64,000 nucleotides of DNA from Halioglobus japonicus (GCA_902705825.1 CACSIL010000005.1:1-64000); one strand, 5' to 3'; shown: positions 24,401 through 33,485, counted from the stretch's first letter. Program-made: numbers and translations. Notes: generated by a model from the letters alone, not told the origin.

Positions 24401-24635
24401 CGCCAATGCGCGACATTCAATTGGTACGGGCATTATCGGTGGCATGATCGGTGAGACGACACTTGCCATGCTCTATGTGCCGCTGTTGTTTTATCTCTTT
24501 GACAGCTTCGCTGAACGGAAAAACAAGGGGTCAGATACTCCCGAGTCAGATACGTCCAATCCAGAAACACCTGATGCGGACGGCGTGAGCCCTGATACTA
24601 CGGCCGCGCTAAAAGCCCCAGAGAAGGATGACTGA
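21408..24635 (+). CDS. RND multidrug efflux pump, HAE1 (AcrB/MexB) family
   Basis: This 1075-residue inner-membrane pump starts FSRFFIERPIFASVVAIVF and has twelve membrane helices and two large periplasmic loops. The proton-relay aspartates are Asp410-Asp411 (GMVVDDAIVVVENVERNM) and the relay Lys is Lys943. It exports hydrophobic compounds using the proton gradient. Helix 10 after Lys943 reads VLRVSAAVDF where most HAE1 pumps have ILIVEFA, placing Arg948 in the membrane next to the relay. Hydrophobic drug, bile-salt or solvent-like substrates are family knowledge; the specific substrate is unknown. It overlaps the outer-membrane gene by eight bases. Confidence 0.93.
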   Translation: MFSRFFIERPIFASVVAIVFCLAGAVSMAVLPVQQYPTITPVQVTVTATYPGADSKTLADSVAAPIEAQINGVDDMLYMTSNSSATGQLTLTVYFALDTDPDIAQVQVQNRVNLALPQLPSAVTQQGVSVQKKSSSIMMLIGVYGKDDRYSADYIANYANVYILDALKRVPGAGQAQIMGVPDQAMRIWMNPDKMASLRITTSDIAAAVSEQNALFGAGQVGQQPTEGPVQLTVPVVTQAPFVDPRQYENIILRADPDNSAIVRLGDVARAEVGLRQYIVDSKLNGTAATFIAVYLQPGANGLKVSAGVRKTLEDMQSSFPEGLEYIISLDTNDFVKISIEEVIHTLIEAVLLVVLVVFLFLQSFRTTIICTVAIIVALITTFAGMLALGFSINLITLFGLVLAIGMVVDDAIVVVENVERNMHEHQLPPKAATIKSMGEIGTSLVAVVLVMASVFVPAAFLPGTTGQLYKQFAVTIVVSVIISGFLALTLTPSMCAMILKNNPPAKRGFFAWFNRKVDAITLGFGHAVELVIKRWAIALTLLVFFLWSIYHLFSITPTGFVPNEDQGYVMAAIIMPEAASIERTQAVAEKVDAIFAKIPGVDTRSMITGYSLLDSGFKTNAGAFFVTLKDFKERYESASTARAENARTVLMTLAKETADIEEAIVYPVAPPPIPGIGSTGGVEFWIQDTGAGDPSQLDAVTKKFIKAASQRPELTRVTSTFNANTQQLRVNVDREKATLLGVPVEDVYSAIQAQFGSLTASQFNQFSRVWWVILQSDAKYRQTPEDLTRLYTRSHNGKMVPLSAVVTTEWVSGPDMLPHFNGFPAAKVNASAKEGFSSGDAIAAMEEVAAQSLPQGFTYGWSGMAFEEQQSGSTSMLAFAFGLIIVFLVLAAQYESWTLPGAVMSAVPFGILGALLMITARGLENDVYFQIGLLVLIGLGAKNAVLRVSAAVDFRKQGKSIMEATVLAGEQRLRPIIMTSLAFAAGCLPLALAMGAGANARHSIGTGIIGGMIGETTLAMLYVPLLFYLFDSFAERKNKGSDTPESDTSNPETPDADGVSPDTTAALKAPEKDD

Positions 24636-26160
24636 CATGCCGTATGCTGACTTTCAGGGGTGTCGCCGTGGGAAACGCCTTTATGCACGGCTTCCGCTTT
24701 TCTCTCGCTTGCGAGTAGCGCTGGCCGGTGTTGTGTTTATCACCGGGTGTACGACGCTGGCGCCGCAATACGAAAGACCCGAAATGGAAATGCCCGCGTC
24801 GTTTCGATTCGAACCTGCAGTCGTTGCGGCGACGGCCGACACGGCTTGGTGGCAGCAGTATGGCGATCCAGTGCTGGATGAACTGATAGCGTCTGCGTTG
24901 GCCAATAATTACAGCGTTGAAATTGCCGCAGCGAATGTCGAGCAGGCGCTGGGAATCGTCACGCAGACGCGTTCCGCACTGTACCCGCAGCTCGGATACG
25001 GTGCCAGTGGTGAGGAGTTGCGTTCGCCCGACACGGGTCTGGTTGCAGCGATACCCAATTTTCCGAATCCTCAGGATACCTATCAGGCCTTCCTTTCGGC
25101 CAGTTGGGAACTCGATTTGTGGGGCCGGATACGCAATCTGTCAGAAGCTGCACAGGCGAGTATGCTGGCAACCGAGGAGGCCCGTCGGGGAGTGATTCTC
25201 ACACTGGTCTCGTCTGTGGCAGACAGCTACATCACACTGCGCGGCCTGGATGAACAGCTTGCCGTCAGCAAGGAAACGTTGAAGGCCTACGGTGAATTCG
25301 TACACCTCTATGAACTGCAGTATAAGTACGGGCAATCCTCGCTGATGACCGTCGTGCAGGCGCAGTCCCAGTATGAGACGGCAGCGGCACAGATCCCGCA
25401 GATAGAGTCCCAGATTGCACAGTTGGAAAATGTCTTGTCGGTACTGCTGGGGCGCAACCCTGGCGAAATTCCACGTGGGAAATCGATTTCTGAGATGGTC
25501 CCACCGGTAGCGCCGTCAGGCCTGCCATCAACGCTTCTGGAAAGGCGGCCGGATTTGATGCAGGCAGAACAGGCGCTGATCGCATCCAATGCACAGATCG
25601 GTGCAGCAAAAGCACTGTATTTTCCCACTATCTCGCTGACCGGCGCGTTAGGTAGCACGAGTTCAAGTCTGTCGGATTTGTTTCAAGGTTCAACTCGCAC
25701 ATGGAATTACGCCGGGCAGGTGGTCGGGCCTATTTTCACTTTCGGCGCCGTCAGTGGACAGGTAGCTCAGGCCGAAGCAGCTCAGCGCGCCGCACTGGCG
25801 AGTTACAAGCTGGCGGTGCAGAATGCCTTCGCCGATGTCGACAATGCGCTGGTATCTAACCAGAAGATCGGGGAGCAGCTCGAGGCTCAGAAACGCCTGG
25901 TAAAAGCGCTGGCAGAGTACGAACGACTTGCGAAGTTGCAGTATGACGGCGGCTATGTGCCATACTCCACAGTACTGCAGGCCCAGCAATCCCTGTTTCC
26001 CGCAGAATTGGCACTGGCGGCGCTTCGCGCGTCGGTGCTGACGTCATCGGCCGATATATATAAGGCTATGGGAGGTGGCTGGATCAATGAGGCCGATAAG
26101 CTGATTGGCAGGGCTGCGCCAGCGGTTGACGCGGTCGATGGTGCACCACCCCTGTTTTAG
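24628..26160 (+). CDS. Outer-membrane efflux channel, NodT/OprM family lipoprotein
   Basis: The N-terminus carries a lipobox (VVFITGCTTL) after an unusually long, Arg-rich pre-region (about 40 residues). Two TolC-type repeats follow, with the usual markers PQYERPEM, SASWELDLWGRIRN near residue 155, and VGPIFTFGAVSGQVAQAEAA near 365. It forms a trimeric channel that completes the pump. The start at 24628 overlaps the pump stop; ATG 24637 would shorten the pre-region slightly and is equally possible. A perfect hairpin follows the gene. Confidence 0.92.
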   Translation: MTDMPYADFQGCRRGKRLYARLPLFSRLRVALAGVVFITGCTTLAPQYERPEMEMPASFRFEPAVVAATADTAWWQQYGDPVLDELIASALANNYSVEIAAANVEQALGIVTQTRSALYPQLGYGASGEELRSPDTGLVAAIPNFPNPQDTYQAFLSASWELDLWGRIRNLSEAAQASMLATEEARRGVILTLVSSVADSYITLRGLDEQLAVSKETLKAYGEFVHLYELQYKYGQSSLMTVVQAQSQYETAAAQIPQIESQIAQLENVLSVLLGRNPGEIPRGKSISEMVPPVAPSGLPSTLLERRPDLMQAEQALIASNAQIGAAKALYFPTISLTGALGSTSSSLSDLFQGSTRTWNYAGQVVGPIFTFGAVSGQVAQAEAAQRAALASYKLAVQNAFADVDNALVSNQKIGEQLEAQKRLVKALAEYERLAKLQYDGGYVPYSTVLQAQQSLFPAELALAALRASVLTSSADIYKAMGGGWINEADKLIGRAAPAVDAVDGAPPLF

Positions 26161-26198
26161 TTGAGCTGACGCTCGACGCTTTCCCTAGAATCGCCACT

Positions 26199-26224
26199 GG
26201 ATATGCCTGGAAAAAGGCATATCC
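26199..26224 (+). terminator. Perfect 10-bp hairpin closing the RND operon
   Basis: Arms ggatatgcct and aggcatatcc pair without mismatch around the six-base loop ggaaaa, 39 bases after the outer-membrane gene. No T tract follows. It probably marks the end of the operon or stabilises its 3' end. Confidence 0.55.
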
Positions 26225-26286
26225 ACGCTGCCTCATTGCCGGAATATTGACGCGCATCATGTTGTCCTTCATTCAGGCAGTTCACA

Positions 26287-26326
26287 ATTCCAACAATAAG
26301 ACATAAACACTATAAATAACTGGAAT
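26287..26326 (+). promoter_or_regulatory. Candidate promoter and inverted repeat before the YCF48 gene
   Basis: Arms attcca (26287-26292) and tggaat (26321-26326) surround a -10-like tataaat at 26311-26317. The first start codon at 26325 lies within the right arm, so the message would have almost no leader. The upstream -35 match is poor, which would suit activation by a regulator. No regulatory gene adjoins. Confidence 0.35.
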
Positions 26327-27458
26327 GTTGATGCCGGTGAGAAGACCCGCCACGACAGGCATGGTGGTACTTAGCCTGCTCTTATCCACGATGTTGCGGG
26401 TATCAGCGCAGGATGCGGCCCCGATTATGCCTCTGGCGCCGCAGGCGCTGCTATTGGCTATCACCACAGCAGGCCAGCGCCTGGTGGTGGCGGGTGAACA
26501 CGGCATTATTCTTTACTCTGATGAGAATGCTGACAACTGGCAGCAGGCCAGCGTCCCCACCACCCAGATGCTCACGGGTATCCATTTTGTCGATGATCGC
26601 CAGGGATGGGCAGTCGGACACGACGGTCTGATTCTGGTCAGCGATGACGGTGCCCGCAGTTGGCGCGTCCAGCGCGATGGCCTGTCGGTCCAACATCAGC
26701 TCAATCTGGAATTGCGAGAGACGGCTCACCGACAGATCAGGGAGTTAAAAGAGGCTCTAGCGGTATCGGATGATGAAGCGCGACCGGACTTGGAGTTGGC
26801 GCTGGAGGATGCTCAACTGGATCTGGAGGATGCAGAGCTTACGTTGAGTGAGCCAGTGTTTACCTCCCCTCTTATGGACGTATGGTTCCAGGATACCAAT
26901 CGGGGGTGGGCTGTCGGTGCGTTCGGTACTTTTGTGACAACCACTGATGGTGGTGAACACTGGGTAAGCCAGCAGAAATCACTGGAAAATCCGTTTGAGT
27001 ACCACCTGAATACTGTCACCGGAGACGGCCACGGGCGAGTTTTTATCGCCGGAGAGGGCGGTGTGATGTTTCGCTCGTTTGACGGTGGGAAGGTGTGGGA
27101 ATCGCTGGAACCCTTCTACCAGGGCAGCTGGTTCGGGGCTGTCTATAACGCCGACTACAGAGCCTTGCTGGTGTTTGGGTTGCGCGGCAATGTGTTTCGC
27201 TCCACCGACTTTGGTACAACCTGGGAAGCGGTATCCAACGACAGTCACATTACCCTCGCTGGCGGTACCTCCTCTACACAGGGAGACGTTGTGCTCGCAG
27301 GGGCTGTTGGCACTGTGCTGGTCAGTAATGACGGCGGCAGAACATTTCAGCGCAAGCAGTTGGCGGATGGCCTCAGTTTGAGCTCCGGCATAAGTCGTGG
27401 AGAACGACTGATACTGATTGGCCAGGGTGGAATCAGGACTGTGCAGGAGCTTAACTGA
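26325..27458 (+). CDS. Exported YCF48/BNR-type beta-propeller protein with helical insert
   Basis: A signal peptide (residues about 1-28) precedes repeated propeller blades of the YCF48/BNR type (GEHGIILYSDENADNWQQ, GHDGLILVSDDGARSWRV, GAFGTFVTTTDGGEHWVS and later copies). Between the second and third blades lies a charged helical insert of about 50 residues (LRETAHRQIRELKEALAVSD onward), likely a coiled coil projecting from the propeller. The plant/cyanobacterial YCF48 assists photosystem II assembly, but bacterial relatives beside RND and DUF1302/DUF1329 genes have no photosynthetic role. The gene ends two bases before the RND gene. It is probably a periplasmic partner of the exporter. Confidence 0.85.
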   Translation: MLMPVRRPATTGMVVLSLLLSTMLRVSAQDAAPIMPLAPQALLLAITTAGQRLVVAGEHGIILYSDENADNWQQASVPTTQMLTGIHFVDDRQGWAVGHDGLILVSDDGARSWRVQRDGLSVQHQLNLELRETAHRQIRELKEALAVSDDEARPDLELALEDAQLDLEDAELTLSEPVFTSPLMDVWFQDTNRGWAVGAFGTFVTTTDGGEHWVSQQKSLENPFEYHLNTVTGDGHGRVFIAGEGGVMFRSFDGGKVWESLEPFYQGSWFGAVYNADYRALLVFGLRGNVFRSTDFGTTWEAVSNDSHITLAGGTSSTQGDVVLAGAVGTVLVSNDGGRTFQRKQLADGLSLSSGISRGERLILIGQGGIRTVQELN

Positions 27459-27460
27459 GC

Positions 27461-29893
27461 ATGGATGATCTGCCACAGCGCAATAGCAGCGATCTACACG
27501 GTTACCAGGCGGGCGAGGAAGAGCGCTTTCTTGAGCGTATTATCTTCACCTATCGTCCCCAGCTGTTAGTTGCATTCCTGTTCGCCACAATCTTTTTCGC
27601 CTACCAGACGGCAGGGCTGCGCCCCGACGCCAGCTTCGAAAAAATGATTCCCATGGAACACCCTTTTGTTCAGTCATTTATTGAGCACATGTCTGATCTG
27701 GGCGCAGCCGGAACCACGATTCAGGTCGCCGTTGAGAATACCAGCGGCGATATATTTGATCCCGAGTATCTGGATGTACTGCGTCAGGTCAACGATGAAG
27801 TGTTCTATCTTCCGGGTGTGGACCGTAACAGGATGCGCTCGCTGTGGACGCCGAATGTGCGTTGGGTGGAGGTGACTGAACTCGGTTTCGAGGGCGATAA
27901 GGTCATAGATTCCCAGTACGATGGCTCCGATCGTGCAATGTCTCAATTGCGACAGAATGTGCTGCGCTCAGGTGAGGTTGGTCGACTGGTATCAGATGAC
28001 TATCGCTCCAGTATCGTGGAGGCGCCACTGATTGATATTGACCCGGCATCCGGTGAGCCCCTGGAGTATTGGGCGCTTTCACAGATGCTGGAAAAGAACG
28101 TCCGGGAGAAGTACGAACAATTGTCTCTGGACAGCAACGGTGACCCGAAAGTCAGAATTCATATCATCGGTTTCGCCAAGGTCATAGGCGATCTTCTGGA
28201 TGGGATTACGTCGATCTTTCTGTTCGCCGTTATCACGCTGGTCATTACCTCTGTGCTCCTGTTTCTCTATACGCGCAGCTTGCGCGGTACATTTTCGCCA
28301 CTACTGTGCTCAATCATTGCAGTGATCTGGCAGCTCGGCTTGCTTACCACAATGGGTTATGGGCTCAACGCTTACTCCATACTCATTCCCTTCCTGGTTT
28401 TTGCCATCGGTGTGAGTCACGGTGTGCAAATGGTGAACGCGATACTCGGAGAAAGTGTCTCCGGGAAGAACCGATACATAAGTGCGCGGCTTGCATTTCG
28501 AGCACTGTATTTACCGGGTATGGCGGCACTCCTGTCCGATGCGATTGGCTTTACCACGATGTTGTTGATCCCCATTCAGGTAATCAGGGACTTGGGTGTA
28601 GCGGCCAGCGTTGGGGTTGCCGTTATCGTGCTGACCAATCTGGTACTGCTGCCGATTCTGATGTCCTATTTGGGTATCACCAAAAAGACGTTGGCTCACC
28701 ATCAGAAAAATCATGCGCTATCTACACGAGCCAAAGCCTGGCGCTTGCTCTCCAATTTCGCCAGCCCGCGCGTGGCCAGAGTCTCGATACTGATAGCCGT
28801 CATTGGCTTTGCCATTGGTATCTACGGTAGTCAGAATTTGCAGATAGGCGACCTCGACCCCGGTGCGCCGGAGTTGCATCCGGATTCACGCTATAACCTT
28901 GATAACCAGTTCATCACTGACAACTACGCGACCAGTTCCGACATTCTGGTCGTCATGGTAGAAACGGGCGAACAACAATGCACGCTGTATCGGAACCTGA
29001 AGCTGGTTGATCGATTTACCTGGCATATGCGCAATGTAGACGGAGTCAACTCAGCCATAAGTGCAGCGGAAGTTTCCAAGCTCTATGCAGCAGGCTATAA
29101 CGAGGGCAATCTCAAATGGGCAACTGTTGGCCGCAATCAGCGGCTCCTCGGCTCCACTTTCGATCAGATGCCCGGCGCGCTGATGAATACCACCTGCAGT
29201 CTGTTACCGGTTGCTCTGTTTCTGGATGACCACAAGGCCGAAACGCTGCAAAGAGTGGTTGACGCTGCGCAGGAATTTGCGCGCGAGAATAAGCAAGAGG
29301 GCATTAATTTTGCACTCGCAGCGGGCAATGCCGGGATAGAGGCTGCGACGAATCAGGAGATCGAGGTAGCGCAGAAACGCATCATGTGGCTCATCTATAG
29401 CGTTGTCTGTCTGTTGATATTTTTTATCTTCGCATCGTGGCGAGCGGTTATATGGATTGTCGTTCCTTTGGCGCTGACATCCGCGCTCTGCCAGGCACTG
29501 ATGGCCTACCTGGGAATTGGAGTGAAAGTAGCCACTCTACCGGTGATCGCACTCGGCGTTGGCGTCGGTGTGGACTACGGGATTTATATTTACAGCAAGT
29601 TTTCCCACTATCTACGTCAGGGCATGGGGATTCAGGAGGCTTACTATGGCGCGCTCACCACGACCGGGGAAGCTGTCAGTCTGACGGGCGCGATGTTGGC
29701 GGCGGGCGTGGCTACGTGGATCTGGTCACCGATCAAGTTTCAGGCCGATATGGGGATGCTGCTCACCTTTATGTTCCTGTGGAACATGGTGGGGGCGCTT
29801 TGGCTGCTACCTGCGCTTGCACACTTTCTGATAAAGCCAGAGAAGTTCGTTGAACAGAAAAATCGGCAACAGGCGAAAGTGAGCGCCTCATGA
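27461..29893 (+). CDS. RND-superfamily exporter of the MMPL/HpnN-like type
   Basis: The 810-residue protein has two halves, each with a periplasmic domain and a block of membrane helices. It carries the MMPL-type motif GVGVDYGIYIYSKF near residue 704 and its counterpart VFAIGVSHGVQMVNA near 320. It lacks the AcrB FxFERP start and long double loops, and is instead closer to hydrophobic-lipid transporters. MMPL/HpnN proteins move lipids, hopanoids or other hydrophobic molecules from or through the inner membrane. It is encoded in one tight operon with YCF48, DUF1302 and DUF1329 genes, suggesting a lipid or hydrophobic substrate system spanning the envelope. Confidence 0.85.
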   Translation: MDDLPQRNSSDLHGYQAGEEERFLERIIFTYRPQLLVAFLFATIFFAYQTAGLRPDASFEKMIPMEHPFVQSFIEHMSDLGAAGTTIQVAVENTSGDIFDPEYLDVLRQVNDEVFYLPGVDRNRMRSLWTPNVRWVEVTELGFEGDKVIDSQYDGSDRAMSQLRQNVLRSGEVGRLVSDDYRSSIVEAPLIDIDPASGEPLEYWALSQMLEKNVREKYEQLSLDSNGDPKVRIHIIGFAKVIGDLLDGITSIFLFAVITLVITSVLLFLYTRSLRGTFSPLLCSIIAVIWQLGLLTTMGYGLNAYSILIPFLVFAIGVSHGVQMVNAILGESVSGKNRYISARLAFRALYLPGMAALLSDAIGFTTMLLIPIQVIRDLGVAASVGVAVIVLTNLVLLPILMSYLGITKKTLAHHQKNHALSTRAKAWRLLSNFASPRVARVSILIAVIGFAIGIYGSQNLQIGDLDPGAPELHPDSRYNLDNQFITDNYATSSDILVVMVETGEQQCTLYRNLKLVDRFTWHMRNVDGVNSAISAAEVSKLYAAGYNEGNLKWATVGRNQRLLGSTFDQMPGALMNTTCSLLPVALFLDDHKAETLQRVVDAAQEFARENKQEGINFALAAGNAGIEAATNQEIEVAQKRIMWLIYSVVCLLIFFIFASWRAVIWIVVPLALTSALCQALMAYLGIGVKVATLPVIALGVGVGVDYGIYIYSKFSHYLRQGMGIQEAYYGALTTTGEAVSLTGAMLAAGVATWIWSPIKFQADMGMLLTFMFLWNMVGALWLLPALAHFLIKPEKFVEQKNRQQAKVSAS

Positions 29894-29943
29894 TGTTATG
29901 GGTGTGCGCTGACGTCGTTGCGTTGTTCGGTAGCGAGGTATAG

Positions 29944-31569
29944 ATGACTATGGATCAGCATAAGCGATGGCAATACAAACAGTTGCCGGTGAGCATTCTG
30001 ACAACTTCGCTGCTTTTTGCAGCCGCCGGCTCACAGGCGCTTTCATTTCAGTTCGGTGATGATAAAGAGTGGGAACTCGACTGGGACACCAATGTAGCCT
30101 ATACCGCGCAATTGCGAGTGGCCAAGCGAGATGACAATCAGTTTCGCTACCGGGATACGGGGAATCTGGAGGCCGACAGCAGGGCCTATGCGGTACTGAT
30201 CAATGCCAACGACGGTGACAATAACTTTGATCGCGGTGATCTCGTACAGAATAAAGTCTCTGCCGTTACCGAGGTTGATCTGAGTTGGCGCAACCTGGGG
30301 TTGTTCGCTCGCGCGCGCACCTACTACGATGAGGTATATGATCAGCATACTGAGTTGAGCCAGCAGGACTATCTCACATACAACAACAATACAAAATTCC
30401 CCAACGGCGACGCCTACTTTCGACAGTTTCCCGAGGGCACAGTCGACGAGCACCGGGATCGCCTGGAGATGCTGGATTACTTTCTGTATGCCAGTGGCGA
30501 GGCTTTCGGAGATCGCCTCTACAGTATCAGGCTTGGCAGCCAGGTGATTAACTGGGGGGAGGCGACCTTCACCCAGGGAATTAACGGTTTGCAGAATCGT
30601 GCGGACCTGATCGCCCGCAACACACCCGGGGTGGAGGTCAAGGAGATTCTGTTACCGACCGGGGCAATATACGGTCAGATCGATTTGACCATAGACCTGA
30701 CATTTGAAGCGTACTACCAGTACGAGTGGAAGAAAACAGAGCTCAATGGCGTAGGCAGTTATTTCAGCGATCGGGATTTTCTCGGTCCCGGTGCCAGAAA
30801 CTTCCTGATTCCTATCGGTTCAAACCCCGACAGTATCACCGCAGTCCCGCGCACGGCGGATGACAGCGCGTCTGCCAGCGGCCAGTGGGGGGCAGCGCTG
30901 CACTGGATCGTGTTCGGTGACACAGACCTCGGCCTTTACTATATCAATGCACACAGTAAGGCGCCTGCTTACCAGATCAACTATCCGGCGGGCGGCAACC
31001 CGCTGCCGGAGTCATACACGATCGTCTACTTTGAGGATATTCAGGGGTATGCCGCCAGCTTCACCACCGTGCTGGGAATCACCAATGTTCAGGGTGAGGT
31101 GTCCTTCAAAACAGGTATGCCAGTCGTGCTTGAGAACGGTGATCCCGTCGAAGGCGATCTGGCATCCTATCAAATCGGCGGGTCCTATGTTTTCGAGCCC
31201 AATGCGCTGTGGGACGATGCCAATCTGACATTCGAACTGGCGGGTGCGTACCTCACCTCACACGACAGCGGAGATTTGCTCTATGACGACAACGGTACTG
31301 TCGTCAACCTGCGTCTGGAACTGTCCTACCTCAACCTGATGCCGGGCCTCGATCTGAAAGTGCCCATCTTCTTCCGGCGCGGCATGGACGGCAATATTCT
31401 GGAAAGTGAGATGGTGGAAGACTCATCGGCCGTCAATATCGAGTTCCAGTTTATCTATCTGAATAACTTCACGACGAAAATAGGTTACTCCAATTTTTTT
31501 GATGGCGGCGAAAACACCTACATCAATGATCGCGACAATATTTCTCTCAACGTTTCATACAGCTTTTGA
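29944..31569 (+). CDS. DUF1302 family outer-membrane-like protein
   Basis: The 541-residue precursor has a signal peptide ending near LFAAAGSQA and the DUF1302 signatures WELDWDTNVAYTAQLRVAKR, QVINWGEATFTQGINGLQNR and TGAIYGQIDLTIDL. Alternating beta-strands and an aromatic end (LNVSYSF) indicate an outer-membrane barrel. The function is not established. The near-constant association with DUF1329, YCF48 and an RND exporter suggests it is the outer-membrane arm of that system. Start 29944 follows gcgagg; ATG 29950 is an alternative. Confidence 0.85.
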   Translation: MTMDQHKRWQYKQLPVSILTTSLLFAAAGSQALSFQFGDDKEWELDWDTNVAYTAQLRVAKRDDNQFRYRDTGNLEADSRAYAVLINANDGDNNFDRGDLVQNKVSAVTEVDLSWRNLGLFARARTYYDEVYDQHTELSQQDYLTYNNNTKFPNGDAYFRQFPEGTVDEHRDRLEMLDYFLYASGEAFGDRLYSIRLGSQVINWGEATFTQGINGLQNRADLIARNTPGVEVKEILLPTGAIYGQIDLTIDLTFEAYYQYEWKKTELNGVGSYFSDRDFLGPGARNFLIPIGSNPDSITAVPRTADDSASASGQWGAALHWIVFGDTDLGLYYINAHSKAPAYQINYPAGGNPLPESYTIVYFEDIQGYAASFTTVLGITNVQGEVSFKTGMPVVLENGDPVEGDLASYQIGGSYVFEPNALWDDANLTFELAGAYLTSHDSGDLLYDDNGTVVNLRLELSYLNLMPGLDLKVPIFFRRGMDGNILESEMVEDSSAVNIEFQFIYLNNFTTKIGYSNFFDGGENTYINDRDNISLNVSYSF

Positions 31570-31591
31570 AATAACCAAGAGGGCAGGGAAG

Positions 31592-32980
31592 ATGCATCTA
31601 ATCAGAAACAGCATAGTCGCCACGGCGCTGTCGGTACTGACTGTCAGTGCCATGGCAAAAATGTCGGCAGAGGATGTCGCTCGCCTGGGACAGGATCTGA
31701 ACCCCATCGGTGGTATCAAGGCGGGAAGTGAGGATGGACTGCTACCCCAGTGGACGGGCTCGGTAGTCGGTCTGCCAAAAGGGCTGCAATGGGATGGACC
31801 GGGTACGCCCTATCCAAACCCCTGGCCGGATGAGAAGCCGCTATTTGTGATAACCAAAGACAACATGGCGCAGTACCAGGCGCGCTTGAGTCCGGGGCAG
31901 GTCGCTTTGTTCGATACCTATCCTGATACCTTCAGAATGCCGGTCTATCCGGGTCACAGGGATTTCGCCTTCTATCCAGAATTCTACGAGAAGGTTCTCT
32001 ACAACGCACAGCACAGCGAACTGATCAATGACGATGAGGGTATTCAGGGGTTCCTCGGTGGTGCAGCTTTTCCGGTGCCTTCGACAGGCCCGGAGGCTGT
32101 CTGGTTTACACGAACTACCGGCGCGAACGAGACCATAGAAGGTGAATACAGCGACATCGCCGTCTTTCCCAATGGCACGAAATCCACGCGACGATCTAGG
32201 TTTCTACAGGAATCGCCTTACGCCAGTCGCAAGAACCCGATCGAAGCGGATTACGAGTATCCCAATCTTGGTGAGTTTGGTGGATACATTATGACCTATG
32301 TGACCGAGCCGGCCCGTGACAAGGGCCTTATTACCGCGGTTATCGAGCCGTATGATTACTCGAAGAATGCGCGCGAGGTATGGCGTTATCTGCCGGGTTC
32401 ACGCCGGGTCCGGCGCGCGCCAACGGTGGGCTTTGATACGCCCGATGGCCCCGGTGGACTGAAAACAGTGGACGAGGTGCGCGGCTTTAACGGCTCCATG
32501 GAGCGCTTCGAGTGGAAGCTGTTGGGGCGCGAGGAAATCTTTATTCCCTATCATAACTATGACTTCGACGCGCCGGATATCTCCTATGAGGAATTGTTGA
32601 CCAAGTTTCACGCCAACCCGGATTACATGCGCTATGAACTCAGGCGAGTCTGGGTGGTTGAAGGTACGCTGCGCGATGGTGAGCGCCATATCTATGGCAA
32701 GCGACGTATCTACGTGGACGAAGACACCGGCTTTACTGCAATCACCGAAAATTATGATGGCCGTGGTGAACTATGGAAGGTGGTATTGACCAACAACGTG
32801 TATGACTACGGTAGTCAGGGTTACGTGAGGCGTGCACAGATGTATCACGATCTGCGTGCCGGTGCCTATATCGCCGAGCGGGTGATCAATGACAGCGCGC
32901 CCATGCTCTATGATGTTAAGCCAATGAGGGGCCCGGGCTACTTCACGCCCAGCAATATCCGCAAGCTCGGTAAGCGTTGA
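31592..32980 (+). CDS. DUF1329 family periplasmic protein
   Basis: The 462-residue protein starts MHLIRNSIVATALSVLTVSA (signal peptide) and has the DUF1329 hallmark LNPIGGIKAGSEDGLLPQWT, then GPGTPYPNPW, and later WRYLPGSRRVRRAP and RRVWVVEGTLRDGERHIYGK. DUF1329 proteins are periplasmic; a LolB/LolA-like lipid-binding fold has been proposed for them (recollection, not tested here). An upstream frame beginning at 31499 inside DUF1302 is not a real start. As the last gene of the operon it probably carries a hydrophobic cargo between the RND and DUF1302 components, which is inference. Confidence 0.87.
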   Translation: MHLIRNSIVATALSVLTVSAMAKMSAEDVARLGQDLNPIGGIKAGSEDGLLPQWTGSVVGLPKGLQWDGPGTPYPNPWPDEKPLFVITKDNMAQYQARLSPGQVALFDTYPDTFRMPVYPGHRDFAFYPEFYEKVLYNAQHSELINDDEGIQGFLGGAAFPVPSTGPEAVWFTRTTGANETIEGEYSDIAVFPNGTKSTRRSRFLQESPYASRKNPIEADYEYPNLGEFGGYIMTYVTEPARDKGLITAVIEPYDYSKNAREVWRYLPGSRRVRRAPTVGFDTPDGPGGLKTVDEVRGFNGSMERFEWKLLGREEIFIPYHNYDFDAPDISYEELLTKFHANPDYMRYELRRVWVVEGTLRDGERHIYGKRRIYVDEDTGFTAITENYDGRGELWKVVLTNNVYDYGSQGYVRRAQMYHDLRAGAYIAERVINDSAPMLYDVKPMRGPGYFTPSNIRKLGKR

Positions 32981-33038
32981 TTACCCGATGATTCAGCGCC
33001 TACGGGATAACGCCTGAAATGTATTTATGGATATTTTT

Positions 33039-33485
33039 TCAGGCTTTGATGGACAGCTGTGCGAATACCTGGGGAGCCGCGGCTGACTGCAACAGGATAC
33101 CCGTATCCCAGGTTGCCCACTCAGCAATGATTCTCCCGCTGTCGTCATGATGTGTGAGAGTGGTGCCGTCGATGGCCAGTTCCTCGCCGCTGTGCTCGTC
33201 CTGTCTGGCGTCACCAAACTCATCATAGACTCTGGTGATCCAGCGAGTGGCGACTTTATCCTCGGCAGAAAACTGGTCTTCTATGCTGAAAACCATATGA
33301 TGAAAGACGCCTTTATAGATCGCGATGAAATGTTGGTAATCGGCAACGCCATGCAGGGCACCCAAATTCGGCATGGGGTGTGCCACAGCATTTTCTGCCA
33401 CCAGGTCGGGCAGTAGCGACAGCTTGCCTTGTGTCCAGACTTCTTCCAGCAGACGGCGAACGATCAGCATATTTTTTTCAGACAT
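33039..33485 (-). CDS. SnoaL-like polyketide cyclase-fold protein
   Basis: The 148-residue protein (MSEKNMLIVRRLLEEVWTQG) has the SnoaL/NTF2-like pattern: an N-terminal helix, VADYQHFIAIYKGVFHHMVF, then IEDQFSAEDKVATRWITRVY and a terminal strand. Family members form alpha+beta barrels that act as cyclases, isomerases or ligand binders; the active-site His/Asp set cannot be assigned reliably here. I chose the ATG at 33485, nine bases after ggag. The gene is divergent from the CoA-transferase gene across 230 bases that contain paired palindromes. Confidence 0.72.
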   Translation of the reverse strand: MSEKNMLIVRRLLEEVWTQGKLSLLPDLVAENAVAHPMPNLGALHGVADYQHFIAIYKGVFHHMVFSIEDQFSAEDKVATRWITRVYDEFGDARQDEHSGEELAIDGTTLTHHDDSGRIIAEWATWDTGILLQSAAAPQVFAQLSIKA

